Of a stretch of 64,000 nt of DNA, positions 9,405 to 18,407 are shown piece by piece. Numbering within the stretch: the first letter of the stretch is position 1; each line of letters opens with the position of its first letter. Under the pieces are notes generated by a model. The model worked only from the letters and a program-made list of their open reading frames with translations, had not been told where the DNA came from and did not search any database. The translations under genes and the position numbers were made by a program. Source of the DNA: Ruegeria sp. Alg231-54 (GTDB taxonomy: Bacteria; Pseudomonadota; Alphaproteobacteria; Rhodobacterales; Rhodobacteraceae); the NCBI RefSeq assembly GCF_900143525.1, contig NZ_FREZ01000006.1, forward strand, positions 124,001 through 188,000, given 5' to 3'.

Positions 9405-9515
9405 CCTTTGTTATTTACGCGAGCGTGCCCGGAGGCTGTACAAGCCAGAGTGGTGCCGGACAATTGCCGTTTTATGCCATTTTTCCATCTTTCGAAGCAA
9501 CGACTTTAAAAACCG

Positions 9516-10574
9516 TTAGTTTGAGTTGTGGCTTTCCCAGTCAATTGTTCCCATCAGACCCAACTGCTGCAATGAGTTCCAACCGGTGTATCGCTTGGAC
9601 TCTGGCGCCCATATGACGGGGCGATCCGTGATGCCGTCATAGTAGTCTGCAAACTGTTCGGGATCGTGAAAGTGTTGCCGGCGCTCTTTCTCGATCTTTG
9701 ATTTTTCCACAACTTCGGGCAGGAATTTGGTGTGCAACAATACACCGGAAGGCGCTGTGTCGCCGGGGCCTCCGTAACTGGCGTTCAGATGGCGTGGTAA
9801 TGCGGAATGGCACGAATTTACATAGGCGTAGCGCCGCGACCACCGGACCAACGGGATTTTGTTCAGTGTCGGAGATCGACGCGGGGTGTCGGCAAAAAAC
9901 ATGCGCTCGCGCGCGCCGCCCTGCACCCAAAGGTTGCCCAGCGGGCTTTGCCGTTGTGCCCGGTAGGGGGCGGCATCAAACCAACTCACCACCTCGACCG
10001 GGTCGGTTTCAGGATCGTAGCCTTGTTCCCCCAGCGGGCCTTTGGGATAAAGATCCAGCATCAGCGCGCCGAATGCCACCCGCCCCTGATCATCCAGCCA
10101 GTCAGTCAGATCGCGCAGAGGCCGGGCGTCATGATTGGGGTAAATCAACAACTCATCCGCATCGACCATCAGGGTCCAGTGGTTGTGCCCATAGCGCATT
10201 TGCAGCCAGGTCAGCCAATCCAGCCCATAGCGCGACGTGCGATAGCTGTCCCGAGTCTGCCACAGTGACACGTCCGGCTGTTCCTTGAGAAAGGGTACCG
10301 AGCAATCGTCGCTGTCGTTGTCGACGATCAGAAAGTGATCAACCCCCAATGCACGATAATGGCGCAGGAACCAGGGCAGGCGGGTGATTTCATTGCGCAG
10401 CGTAGTGAAAGCCAGAATGCCACCGGGTTTAATGTTCGCCGTGCGGTCGCTCAGACAAGACAATTGATGGCGGCTGCGAAAGGACCGCCACAACAACCGC
10501 TGTCGTTTTAGCCGCAACTTGTACATTTGCACCCATGAGATGGGCGGAAGTGCATCTTCCCCTGAACCAGTCAC
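9516..10574 (-). CDS. Glycosyltransferase family 2-type protein, paralogue of the neighbour
   Basis: The product shows LAFTTLRNEITRLPWFLRHY, LIVDNDSDDCS and the acidic metal site LMVDADELLIYP. Sequence and architecture parallel the GT2 protein encoded just downstream, so the two arose by duplication and then diverged, probably to act on successive sugars of one glycan. The start is unsure: the frame is open back to 10628 and overlaps galE; I give the GTG just after the galE stop (352 residues), while the ATG at 10526 yields 336 residues starting MYKLRLKR. A 111-base gap separates it from the next gene in the row. Confidence 0.82.
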   Translation of the reverse strand: MTGSGEDALPPISWVQMYKLRLKRQRLLWRSFRSRHQLSCLSDRTANIKPGGILAFTTLRNEITRLPWFLRHYRALGVDHFLIVDNDSDDCSVPFLKEQPDVSLWQTRDSYRTSRYGLDWLTWLQMRYGHNHWTLMVDADELLIYPNHDARPLRDLTDWLDDQGRVAFGALMLDLYPKGPLGEQGYDPETDPVEVVSWFDAAPYRAQRQSPLGNLWVQGGARERMFFADTPRRSPTLNKIPLVRWSRRYAYVNSCHSALPRHLNASYGGPGDTAPSGVLLHTKFLPEVVEKSKIEKERRQHFHDPEQFADYYDGITDRPVIWAPESKRYTGWNSLQQLGLMGTIDWESHNSN

Positions 10575-10581
10575 AACAGGC

Positions 10582-11565
10582 TCATTTATCGTAGTGGCCG
10601 TTCTGATGCCAGCGCCACGCATCGGCAATCATTGTCTCTAACGTTGATCTTTCGGGGGACCAGCCAAGTTCTTCCCCAGCGCGCACAGAACCAGAAACCA
10701 ACTTTGTGCAATCCCCAGCTCGGCGCGGTCCGATTGTATAGGGCACGTCGCGGTTGGTGACGGCGTTGGAGTGGCTGATCACCTCCATCACCGAAAACCC
10801 CGATCCGGTGCCCAGGTTGAAGACGCGGCTGTCTTTGCCTTGCTCCAACCAGTTCAATCCCAAAACGTGGGCATCGACCAGATCGCAAACATGTACATAA
10901 TCGCGGATGCAGGTGCCGTCTGGTGTTTCGTAGTCCGTCCCAAAAACGGTCAGCCCATCGCGCTTGCCGTCGATGGCGTCCAACATCAGCGGCACAAGGT
11001 GGGTTTCCGGGCGGTGGAATTCGCCCACCTCGCCATCGGGATCGGCACCGGCCACGTTGAAATACCGAAAGATCACGTGGTTCAGCCCGTGCGCGGCCTT
11101 GAAATCGCGCAGGATATCTTCGATGGCACGTTTTGAGGCGCCGTATGCGTTCAGCGGCAGTTGCGGCGTGTCTTCGTCCAGCACCACATTGTCATGCTCG
11201 CCATAGGTGGCGCAGGTGGACGAAAATACAAAGTTCTCACATCCGGCGGCCACGGCGGCTTCGATCAAAGTCAGTGAACCGGTCACGTTGTTGGACCAGT
11301 ATTTGCCAGGCTCGGACATGGCCTCACCCACTTGGCTGAGAGCGGCAAAATGCATCACGGCCAAGGGTTCGTATTTGGCGAACACCTCATCCAGCCGGGC
11401 ACGATCCAACAGATCGCCCTGTTCGAACGGGCCAAACTTCACCGCATCTTGCCAGCCGGTAACCAGATTGTCGAAGGTCACAGGCGTGTAACCAGCCTGA
11501 GAAAGCGCCTTACAGGCATGAGATCCAATGTACCCGGCACCGCCAGTGACAAGAATGTTTTTCAT
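10582..11565 (-). CDS. galE: UDP-glucose 4-epimerase
   Basis: The 327-residue protein is a short-chain dehydrogenase of the GalE type. The NAD-binding glycine motif TGGAGYIG lies at residues 7-14, the catalytic serine/threonine region at SSTC (115-118) and the YXXXK pair at Y141/K145. It interconverts UDP-glucose and UDP-galactose in the cytoplasm and would supply UDP-Gal to the glycosyltransferases downstream. I chose the ATG at 11565 because GGA lies six bases before it and the fold begins at once with MKNILVTGG; the frame remains open eight codons upstream. Confidence 0.93.
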   Translation of the reverse strand: MKNILVTGGAGYIGSHACKALSQAGYTPVTFDNLVTGWQDAVKFGPFEQGDLLDRARLDEVFAKYEPLAVMHFAALSQVGEAMSEPGKYWSNNVTGSLTLIEAAVAAGCENFVFSSTCATYGEHDNVVLDEDTPQLPLNAYGASKRAIEDILRDFKAAHGLNHVIFRYFNVAGADPDGEVGEFHRPETHLVPLMLDAIDGKRDGLTVFGTDYETPDGTCIRDYVHVCDLVDAHVLGLNWLEQGKDSRVFNLGTGSGFSVMEVISHSNAVTNRDVPYTIGPRRAGDCTKLVSGSVRAGEELGWSPERSTLETMIADAWRWHQNGHYDK

Positions 11566-11633
11566 AATCGTTCCAAATTGCGGTGCCACGCCCGGTTAGA
11601 CGTCGTCTTGACAGGAGTTCAGGTGAAAATGGG

Positions 11634-12434
11634 TCAATCCAACCCCATAGCGGCCATCATCTCTTCGAGCTTCGGCACATCTTGCGGGTTGTTTAATTCC
11701 CAGAATTGGCGGCCCTTTGCCTCAACCTCAACGCACAGAACCTTGCGACTGTTTTCCATGAAGCGCAGCTGTTCCAGCCCTTCCAATTGTTCCAAAGGTC
11801 CCACTGGCCAGGTTGGATAGGCTGCCAGCGCATCGGGGCGGTAGGCGTAGACGCCGACATGGTGGAACACCGGCGTCGGTTCGGTGCCAGCAAAAGTTTC
11901 GGCGGTAAAGGGCACAACCTCTTTCGAGAAATACATTGCGCTGTGATCGGTGGCAAATACGGCTGTTGTGCCGCCGACCCGCCCGTTTTTGCGATCGTTC
12001 AGCAGGCTGTTCAAAGCATCTCCGTCACACCGCAGAACCGGCGTGGCGACACCTGCCTCGGGTGCGGCGCGCAGACCGGCGATCAGGTCTTCGACAAACC
12101 AATGTGGTGTCAGTGGCGCATCCCCTTGCAGGTTCACCACGATCTCATAGCCCGCGCCCAGAGCAGTATGGGCCTCGGCGCAGCGCTCGGTGCCATTGCC
12201 GCAGGTCTCAGATGTCATCACCACCTCGGCCCCGAAACCTTCGGCCACGTCGCGGATGCGGTCGTCATCGGTGGCGACAACCACCTTGTCCACGCCCGAA
12301 ACGGAACATGCGGCGCGCCAGGATCGCTCGATCAGGGTCATCGCATTGCCGCTTGCCCCGGTCAGCGGAACCAGCGGCTTACCGGGGTAGCGGGTCGAGG
12401 CATAGCGGGCGGGGATGGCGATTAATACGGACAT
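11634..12434 (-). CDS. kdsB: 3-deoxy-manno-octulosonate cytidylyltransferase (CMP-Kdo synthetase)
   Basis: The 266-residue protein begins with the family hallmark IPARYASTRYPGKPL (residues 7-21). VVVATDDDRI and LQGDAPL follow, and HHVGVYAYRPDAL sits in the C-terminal third. It activates Kdo with CTP. Kdo is needed for the lipid A inner core and, in group 2 type capsules, for the Kdo linker made with the paralogue KpsU. The position between galE and cysQ, beside a KpsM-like permease, makes either role possible; the sequence does not decide between KdsB and KpsU. Its start overlaps the cysQ stop by one base (TGATG). Confidence 0.9.
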   Translation of the reverse strand: MSVLIAIPARYASTRYPGKPLVPLTGASGNAMTLIERSWRAACSVSGVDKVVVATDDDRIRDVAEGFGAEVVMTSETCGNGTERCAEAHTALGAGYEIVVNLQGDAPLTPHWFVEDLIAGLRAAPEAGVATPVLRCDGDALNSLLNDRKNGRVGGTTAVFATDHSAMYFSKEVVPFTAETFAGTEPTPVFHHVGVYAYRPDALAAYPTWPVGPLEQLEGLEQLRFMENSRKVLCVEVEAKGRQFWELNNPQDVPKLEEMMAAMGLD

Positions 12435-13231
12435 CAGGCCTCCTTCAGGTCAACGCCCGGAGCGTAGGCGATAAAGAACGGGTTTGCATAGCCGTCCTTG
12501 CCATAGGTCAATGACGAGTGGTCATCGAAACGAACAACCTTGCCGCCAGCGCCAGCCAGCACGGCATGACCTGCGGCGGTGTCCCATTCCATTGTGCGGC
12601 CAACGCGGGGATACAAATCCGCTTCTCCGGTCGCGACCAGACAGAACTTCAGGGACGAGCCTGCGCTTTTGCTGTCCTTGACCTGATATTTGTTGATGTA
12701 ATCTTCGGTCGCCTGATCGCGGTGTGATTTTGACGCGACGATCAAAAGTGCCGAATTGTCCGGTTCAGTCACCGAAATCGGGGTCACGTCGCCGACCTGC
12801 ACTTTGTTCAGCGCGCCGGTTTCCTCAACCGATTGGCCGTCTGCTTGCGTGTAGAACATGCGCCCCTTGGCCGGTGCATACACAACGCCCCGAGTTGGCA
12901 CTCCGTTTTCGACCAGTGCGATGTTCACCGTGAAATCACCGCGCCGGTTGATGAATTCCTTGGTGCCGTCCAGCGGATCGACGATCAGAAATGTGTCGCC
13001 TTTTTCGGAATGTGATGCGGCCTGTTCTTCGGTCACCAGCAAAATATCCGGGAATGCCGCGCGCAAGCCTGCCGAAATCAGGGCATCGGCTGCCTCATCC
13101 GCCTCGGTCACCGGGCTGGCGTCGGATTTGACTTTGACGTCGAAATCATCCGCCTCGTAGATCTGCATGATCATGTCCCCGGCTTCCAGTGCCAGACGTC
13201 TGATTACGGGAATAAGGGCATCATAGGTCAC
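12434..13231 (-). CDS. cysQ: 3'(2'),5'-bisphosphate nucleotidase
   Basis: The 265-residue protein is an inositol-monophosphatase-fold enzyme that hydrolyses PAP (or PAPS) to AMP (or APS). The metal site is visible: VTEE at 66-69, DPLDGT at 85-90 and EWDTAAGHAVL in the C-terminal part. I chose a GTG start at 13231, since GGAG stands about seven bases before it and the conserved fold begins at once; the frame remains open 40 codons upstream without family similarity. PAP is the by-product of PAPS-dependent sulfotransferases, so linkage to the sulfotransferase gene at 5233 fits recycling of that product. It also serves assimilatory sulfate metabolism. Confidence 0.9.
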   Translation of the reverse strand: MTYDALIPVIRRLALEAGDMIMQIYEADDFDVKVKSDASPVTEADEAADALISAGLRAAFPDILLVTEEQAASHSEKGDTFLIVDPLDGTKEFINRRGDFTVNIALVENGVPTRGVVYAPAKGRMFYTQADGQSVEETGALNKVQVGDVTPISVTEPDNSALLIVASKSHRDQATEDYINKYQVKDSKSAGSSLKFCLVATGEADLYPRVGRTMEWDTAAGHAVLAGAGGKVVRFDDHSSLTYGKDGYANPFFIAYAPGVDLKEA

Positions 13232-13354
13232 AAAAATGCTCCGTTGCTGTAGTTTGTTGATCGAAATCCTTGTGGGCCTTATGATGCGGCGGTTACGGAA
13301 CGGCAAGAATTTCGTGGCAGTTTGCAGGCAGTTCAGCGGGAAAGAGTGCACGGA

Positions 13355-14176
13355 GTGTTCTATTTTAAGCGAAAACAGACGCTTTTAGGCAGCGCTTTCA
13401 CGACTGCTGAGCTTATCTATCATGCGGTTGTGCAAGGGATACGATCAAAACACGCGAATGCCGTGATCGCGATCATCATCAATATCGTGCAAATTCTCGC
13501 ACTTGTGACCGTTTTTTATCTGATCTTGTCGATGTTGGGCACACGTGTGGCCAAGATCCGGGGTAACTTTATCCTGTTTCTCTTATCAGGTGTCTTTCTG
13601 TTCCTGACTCACATCAAAGCCGTCGCGACCGTCGCTGGCGTGGCTACAGGAAACAACCCGATGATGCTGCACTCTCCGATGAATATGATGGTCGCATTGT
13701 TGGCGACTGCCTTCGGATCGCTTTATACGCAATTGGTTTCGATCCTTGTGATCCTCTTCGCCTACAGCGTTATGATTGAACCGCTGGAGATCCAAGAACC
13801 CGGCGGTGCGTTCTATATGCTGATCTTGGCCTGGTTTACGGGATGTGCGGTGGGTGTTGTTTTCATGGCGCTCAAGCCGTGGTTCCCCGGGACTTCTGAA
13901 ATTCTCAAAAACTTGTACCGACGCATGAACATGATTTTTTCGGGAAAAATGGTTGTAGGGAATGCGTTGGGTGGCTTTTTGCTGAGTTTCTTTGCCTGGA
14001 ACCCTTTGTTTCACATAATTGACCAATGCCGTGGCTTTATCTTTCGTAACTACTTTCCGCGTAACTCCAGTTGGGAATACGCGCTTTGGGTTGGGCTGGC
14101 CTTGCTGACAATTGGATTGCTGGGAATTTTTTACACCCGCCAACATGTGTCGGCTAGTTGGGGCGCGCGCCGCTAG
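13355..14176 (+). CDS. ABC-2 type polysaccharide export permease, KpsM-like
   Basis: This protein of about 273 residues has roughly six hydrophobic helices and the pattern of ABC-2 permeases of the capsule (KpsM/CtrC) class. Its C-terminal half has NPLFHIIDQCRGFIFRNYF, where KpsM-like proteins carry the HXXEXXR(X)XXF segment, then a final helix pair. It would form the channel for an intracellularly made polysaccharide; the matching ATPase (KpsT-like) is not in this window. I chose the GTG at 13355 because AAAGAG lies eight bases before it. It is divergent from cysQ. Its TAG stop shares the palindrome CTAG with the TAG stop of alkB on the other strand. Confidence 0.75.
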   Translation: MFYFKRKQTLLGSAFTTAELIYHAVVQGIRSKHANAVIAIIINIVQILALVTVFYLILSMLGTRVAKIRGNFILFLLSGVFLFLTHIKAVATVAGVATGNNPMMLHSPMNMMVALLATAFGSLYTQLVSILVILFAYSVMIEPLEIQEPGGAFYMLILAWFTGCAVGVVFMALKPWFPGTSEILKNLYRRMNMIFSGKMVVGNALGGFLLSFFAWNPLFHIIDQCRGFIFRNYFPRNSSWEYALWVGLALLTIGLLGIFYTRQHVSASWGARR

Positions 14177-14775
14177 TTTGCCACCCGTAAGGTCAGGTTG
14201 ATCCGTCCGCCTTTGGGCAACAACTTGGATGAACCGAAACGGATGCGGTCTACCCCGTGATAGGTCAGGCGGGCGGGGCCGCCCATGACCACAACGTCGC
14301 CGGAGTTCAGCCAGATCGACTCGGTCTTGCCGCCCCGGCTTTCGTTTCCGATGCGGAAAAGGGCGTCGTCGCCCAGGGATATCGACAAGACGGGCCAAGA
14401 AAAATCTGCCTCGTCCTTGTCCTGATGCAACCCCATGCGCGCACCTTCGCCGTAATAGTTGATCAGACAGCAATCCGGATCGCGTTGGGTGCTGGCAAGC
14501 TTGCGCCAGATGCCCAGTATCGTATCAGGAATGTCTGGCCACACCGTTCCTTTAGGGTGCTGCGCCTGATATCGATAGCCCCCTTTGTCTGTGACCCAGC
14601 CAAGCGCTCCGGCTGAGGTCATGCGCACCGACATTTCCTTGCCCGAAGGCGTAACCGGCCGGAACAGCGGCGCAGATTTCAGAATCGGGCGCAACGCCTC
14701 AATCAGTTGCGTTTGTGCCGCAACGTCCAGATAGGCTTTTCTGATGTCAAATCCGCGCAAATGCAGCCGCGCCAT
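14173..14775 (-). CDS. alkB: AlkB-type 2-oxoglutarate/Fe(II) DNA repair dioxygenase
   Basis: The 200-residue protein has the whole AlkB signature: the iron ligands HXD (H117, D119 in LHQDKDEADF) and H173 in TYHGVDRI, and the 2-oxoglutarate-binding RXNXTXR motif (R191 to R197, RINLTLR). It removes 1-methyladenine and 3-methylcytosine lesions oxidatively. I chose the ATG at 14775, which has GGGGA eight bases upstream. The gene is divergent from dnaK and convergent with the ABC-2 permease, with fully overlapping stop codons. No Ada-type operator was seen upstream. Confidence 0.93.
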   Translation of the reverse strand: MARLHLRGFDIRKAYLDVAAQTQLIEALRPILKSAPLFRPVTPSGKEMSVRMTSAGALGWVTDKGGYRYQAQHPKGTVWPDIPDTILGIWRKLASTQRDPDCCLINYYGEGARMGLHQDKDEADFSWPVLSISLGDDALFRIGNESRGGKTESIWLNSGDVVVMGGPARLTYHGVDRIRFGSSKLLPKGGRINLTLRVAN

Positions 14776-14848
14776 CGAAGATTCCCCAATCCTTGCCAAA
14801 ACCTTGCCAAAAAGGCCGCAGATTCCCGAAAACCTGCCTTTTACACCG

Positions 14849-14877
14849 CTTGCAGGCCTCTGATCTCGCCCTTATAT
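14849..14877 (+). promoter_or_regulatory. Candidate RpoH (heat-shock) promoter of dnaK
   Basis: CTTG at 14849-14852 and CTTATAT at 14871-14877 are separated by 18 bases. This matches the alphaproteobacterial sigma-32 pattern CTTG-N17/18-CYTATNT. It lies about 110 bases before the dnaK start on the correct strand, in the alkB-dnaK divergent region. Both boxes are read directly; function is inferred. Confidence 0.75.
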
Positions 14878-14987
14878 ACGCCGGGACGCGCGATGGTGTA
14901 GTGCTGTTGCGCAAACCAGATCGGGACCGGATGCCATAACGGGTCCGGACCTCGAGACATCGCCTTGAAGAGAAAGGGATTGAACAT

Positions 14988-16898
14988 ATGGGAAAAGTAA
15001 TCGGTATTGACCTCGGCACCACCAACTCGTGTGTGGCCATCATGGACGGCTCTCAGCCAAAGGTCATTGAAAACGCAGAAGGGGCGCGGACCACGCCCTC
15101 GATCGTCGCCTTCACCGAAAATGAGCGTCTGGTCGGTCAGCCTGCAAAACGTCAGGCGGTCACCAACCCCGACAACACGATCTTTGGCGTCAAGCGTCTG
15201 ATCGGTCGTCGTGTGGATGATGCAGAAGTCCAGAAGGACAAGAAAATGGTGCCGTACGCCATCGTGGATGGCGGCAACGGTGACGCGTGGGTGGAAGCCC
15301 GCGGTGAAAAATACTCCCCAAGCCAGATTTCGGCCTTCACTCTGGGCAAGATGAAGGAAACCGCCGAGAGCTATCTGGGTGAAGAAGTCACTCAGGCGGT
15401 CATCACCGTTCCCGCGTATTTCAATGACGCCCAGCGTCAGGCCACCAAAGACGCAGGCAAAATCGCCGGTCTGGAAGTGCTGCGGATCATCAACGAACCG
15501 ACAGCGGCTGCGCTGGCCTATGGTCTGGACAAAGAAGAAACCCAAACCATCGCGGTCTATGACCTTGGTGGTGGTACGTTCGACGTGACCATTCTGGAAA
15601 TCGACGACGGGCTGTTCGAGGTCAAATCGACCAATGGCGACACCTTCCTGGGTGGTGAAGACTTTGACATGCGCATCGTCAACTACCTGGCGGATGAGTT
15701 CAAAAAGGAACACGGTGTCGATCTGTCCAGCGACAAGATGGCCCTGCAGCGTCTGAAAGAAGCCGCGGAAAAAGCCAAGATCGAACTGTCCTCGACCTCG
15801 CAGACCGAGATCAACCAGCCGTTCATCTCGATGGGCGCCAACGGTCAGCCGCTGCACATGGTCATGAAACTGACCCGTGCCAAGCTGGAATCGCTGGTCG
15901 GCGATCTGATCAAGAAGTCGATGAAACCCTGTCAGGCCGCATTGAAAGACGCCGGTCTGTCGGCGGGCGACATTGATGAGGTTGTTCTGGTCGGCGGTAT
16001 GACCCGCATGCCCAAGGTGATCGAAGAGGTCACCAAATTCTTTGGCAAAGAGCCCCACAAAGGCGTGAACCCGGACGAAGTTGTTGCCATGGGCGCCGCC
16101 ATTCAGGCCGGTGTTCTGCAGGGCGACGTCAAAGACGTGGTTCTGCTGGACGTAACCCCACTGAGCTTGGGCATCGAAACCCTGGGCGGCGTGTTCACTC
16201 GTCTGATCGATCGCAACACCACGATCCCGACCAAGAAGTCTCAGGTCTTCTCGACCGCCGAGGACAATCAGAACGCCGTGACCATCCGCTGTTTCCAGGG
16301 TGAGCGCGAAATGGCTGCGGATAACAAGATCCTGGGTCAGTTCAACCTTGAAGATATCCCGCCGGCACCGCGCGGCATGCCTCAGATCGAGGTGACTTTT
16401 GACATCGACGCCAACGGCATTGTCTCGGTTTCGGCCAAGGACAAAGGCACCGGCAAAGAGCAAAAGATCACCATCCAGGCATCGGGTGGTCTGTCGGACG
16501 AAGATATCGACAAGATGGTCAAGGACGCCGAAGAGAACGCCGAGGCGGACAAGGAACGCCGCGAGCTGATCGAGGCGAAGAACCAAGCGGAAAGCCTCAT
16601 CCACTCGACCGAGAAGTCGATGGAAGAGCATGCCGACAAGGTCGACCCGACCACCATCGAAGCCATCGAGCTGGCGATTGTCGCGCTGAAGGACGAGCTG
16701 GAAACCGAGAATGCCGACAAGATCAAGTCAGGCATTCAGAACGTGACCGAAGCCGCCATGAAGCTGGGCGAAGCCATCTACAAGGCGCAGTCTGAAGAGA
16801 CCGAGGATGAGCCTGCGGCGGCGGATGCTGCTCCGGCTGGTGAAGACGATATCGTCGATGCCGAATTCGAAGATCTTGACGACGAAAAGCGTAAGTAA
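14988..16898 (+). CDS. dnaK: Hsp70 chaperone DnaK
   Basis: The 636-residue protein is full length. The ATPase domain starts with [17 protein letters not shown] and includes [40 protein letters not shown] and [12 protein letters not shown]; the substrate-binding domain with [14 protein letters not shown] follows, and the tail is acidic, ending [17 protein letters not shown]. It folds nascent and stress-damaged proteins in the cytoplasm with DnaJ and GrpE. GAAAGGG precedes the ATG. A matching RpoH promoter lies upstream, and a strong hairpin separates it from dnaJ. Confidence 0.98.
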   Translation: MGKVIGIDLGTTNSCVAIMDGSQPKVIENAEGARTTPSIVAFTENERLVGQPAKRQAVTNPDNTIFGVKRLIGRRVDDAEVQKDKKMVPYAIVDGGNGDAWVEARGEKYSPSQISAFTLGKMKETAESYLGEEVTQAVITVPAYFNDAQRQATKDAGKIAGLEVLRIINEPTAAALAYGLDKEETQTIAVYDLGGGTFDVTILEIDDGLFEVKSTNGDTFLGGEDFDMRIVNYLADEFKKEHGVDLSSDKMALQRLKEAAEKAKIELSSTSQTEINQPFISMGANGQPLHMVMKLTRAKLESLVGDLIKKSMKPCQAALKDAGLSAGDIDEVVLVGGMTRMPKVIEEVTKFFGKEPHKGVNPDEVVAMGAAIQAGVLQGDVKDVVLLDVTPLSLGIETLGGVFTRLIDRNTTIPTKKSQVFSTAEDNQNAVTIRCFQGEREMAADNKILGQFNLEDIPPAPRGMPQIEVTFDIDANGIVSVSAKDKGTGKEQKITIQASGGLSDEDIDKMVKDAEENAEADKERRELIEAKNQAESLIHSTEKSMEEHADKVDPTTIEAIELAIVALKDELETENADKIKSGIQNVTEAAMKLGEAIYKAQSEETEDEPAAADAAPAGEDDIVDAEFEDLDDEKRK

Positions 16899-16916
16899 CG
16901 GGAAACCGGGCCAATT

Positions 16917-16945
16917 CGGGCCGGTCCGGTCACCGGGCCGGCCCG
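16917..16945 (+). terminator. Strong dnaK-dnaJ intercistronic hairpin without U-tract
   Basis: A 13-bp GC-rich stem (one G-T pair) with a three-base loop occupies the 74-base dnaK-dnaJ gap: left arm 16917-16929, loop TCA, right arm 16933-16945. No run of T follows, so it is not a classical intrinsic terminator. It more likely reduces read-through or protects the 3' end of dnaK mRNA and so sets the DnaK:DnaJ ratio. Confidence 0.7.
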
Positions 16946-16972
16946 ATTACGTTGCGGCAGAAGGAAATACTG

Positions 16973-18127
16973 ATGTCAAAACGCGACTACTATGATGTGC
17001 TCGGCGTGTCCAAGGGCGCATCAGCGGACGAGATCAAGAAGGGCTTTCGAACGAAAGCCAAGGAATTGCATCCCGACCGTAACAAGGACAACCCGGATTC
17101 CGAGGCTCAGTTCAAAGAAGCGAACGAAGCTTACGACGTCTTGCGCGATGCCGAAAAAAAGGCCGCGTATGACCGTTTTGGTCATGCCGCGTTTGAAAAC
17201 GGTATGGGCGGCAGTGGCCGTCCAGGTGGCGGATTTGGCGGACAGGGCGATTTCTCCAGTGCCTTCTCGGACGTGTTCGACGACCTGTTCGGCGATTTCA
17301 TGGGTGGCCAGCGCGGTGCTACCGGGGGTGGTCGACGGGCCGCGCGCGGGTCAGACCTGCGTTACAACCTGCGCGTAAGCTTGGAAGAAGCATTCTCCGG
17401 TCTGCAAAAGACGATCAACGTGCCTGCCGCCGTGGCCTGTTCAGCTTGTGATGGTTCAGGTGCGGAAGGCGGGGTTGAGCCCACAACCTGCCCGACCTGT
17501 TCCGGCATGGGTAAAGTGCGGGCGCAACAGGGCTTTTTCACAGTCGAACGGTCGTGCCCGACCTGTTCGGGTCTGGGTCAAATTATCAAGAACCCCTGTA
17601 AGTCCTGCGGCGGCGCCGGGCGCGTCGAAAAAGAACGCGCGCTGTCGGTCAACATTCCGGCCGGTGTCGAAACCGGTACACGCATCCGTCTTGCGGGTGA
17701 AGGTGAGGCCGGGATGCGCGGTGGCCCTCCGGGTGATCTATACATATTTGTCGAGGTGTCGGACCACAGGCTGTTCGAGCGCGACAGTGTGAATCTGTAT
17801 TGCCGCGTTCCGGTAAGCATGGCCAAGGCAGCGCTGGGCGGTTCGATCGAAGTACCCACCATCGACGGTGGCCGCGGTCGCGTGCAAATTCCAGCTGGCA
17901 GCCAGTCAGGGCGTCAGATGCGCTTGCGCAGCAAAGGCATGCCCGCCCTTCGCGGCGGCGGCGTTGGCGATATGTTCATCGAACTGGCCGTCGAAACTCC
18001 GGTCAATCTGACCAGCCGTCAAAAAGAGCTTCTGCGTGAGTTCGACGATCTGGGCGAAGATAACCACCCGGAATCAAAAAGCTTTTTCTCTTCCGTCAAG
18101 TCATTTTGGGACGGTATGAAGGGCTGA
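16973..18127 (+). CDS. dnaJ: Hsp40 co-chaperone DnaJ
   Basis: The 384-residue protein has all the parts of a class A J-protein in order: J-domain with [10 protein letters not shown] and the HPD motif (LHPDRNKDN), a Gly/Phe-rich linker (about 75-115), four zinc motifs ([32 protein letters not shown]) and the C-terminal substrate-binding barrels. It stimulates the DnaK ATPase and delivers clients. The ATG at 16973 follows AGAAGGAA at good spacing; a start seven codons earlier is unlikely. It is co-transcribed with dnaK, and a terminator follows at 18151. Confidence 0.97.
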   Translation: MSKRDYYDVLGVSKGASADEIKKGFRTKAKELHPDRNKDNPDSEAQFKEANEAYDVLRDAEKKAAYDRFGHAAFENGMGGSGRPGGGFGGQGDFSSAFSDVFDDLFGDFMGGQRGATGGGRRAARGSDLRYNLRVSLEEAFSGLQKTINVPAAVACSACDGSGAEGGVEPTTCPTCSGMGKVRAQQGFFTVERSCPTCSGLGQIIKNPCKSCGGAGRVEKERALSVNIPAGVETGTRIRLAGEGEAGMRGGPPGDLYIFVEVSDHRLFERDSVNLYCRVPVSMAKAALGGSIEVPTIDGGRGRVQIPAGSQSGRQMRLRSKGMPALRGGGVGDMFIELAVETPVNLTSRQKELLREFDDLGEDNHPESKSFFSSVKSFWDGMKG

Positions 18128-18150
18128 GCCCGCACATCTGAACATCAAAC

Positions 18151-18186
18151 AAAAGCCGGTCCGTTGAGGCCGGCTTTTGCATTTTA
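18151..18186 (+). terminator. Intrinsic terminator after dnaJ
   Basis: AAAAGCCGG at 18151-18159 pairs with CCGGCTTTT at 18170-18178, followed by GCATTTTAT. It stands 24 bases after the dnaJ stop, in front of the thiamine leader, and should separate the two units. Confidence 0.8.
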
Positions 18187-18257
18187 TAAGTCCAGTTTGA
18201 CCGTGATCTGCACCAAAATTGGCGCTTGATTCCCCCGCCTTCCCCTGAGAGTGTCGC

Positions 18258-18350
18258 CCCAACCGTTGGGGTGCCCTGTTTGGGGGCTGAGAGGCGTGAA
18301 CGCGCTAACCCATCGAACCTGATCCGGGCAATACCGGCGTAGGGAACGGT
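18258..18350 (+). ncRNA. TPP riboswitch (THI element)
   Basis: The aptamer landmarks are all present: GGGGTGCC at 18268, GGGGGCTGAGAGGC near 18282, a variable P3 stem region, then GAACCTGATCCGGGCAATACCGGCGTAGGGAA at 18314-18345 (the last two motifs are the pyrophosphate- and pyrimidine-sensing halves). It ends about 58 bases before the thiD start, with no evident terminator hairpin in that interval, so control of translation initiation is more likely than premature termination. It should repress the ten-gene thiamine operon when thiamine diphosphate is plentiful. Confidence 0.95.
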
Positions 18351-18407
18351 CTTATAGTGCTTAGACGTTTTCCATGCCCGTTGCCCATTTTGAACCGGAG
18401 CAACGAC

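Noticed and set aside
14841..16631. Long open frame of nearly 600 codons on the minus strand opposite dnaK
   Set aside because: It is the antisense shadow of a highly conserved, codon-biased gene. It has no ribosome-binding site and no family-like motif.
18181..18257. Possible promoter (TTGACC near 18197) before the TPP riboswitch
   Set aside because: No acceptable -10 box at 16-18 bases spacing.
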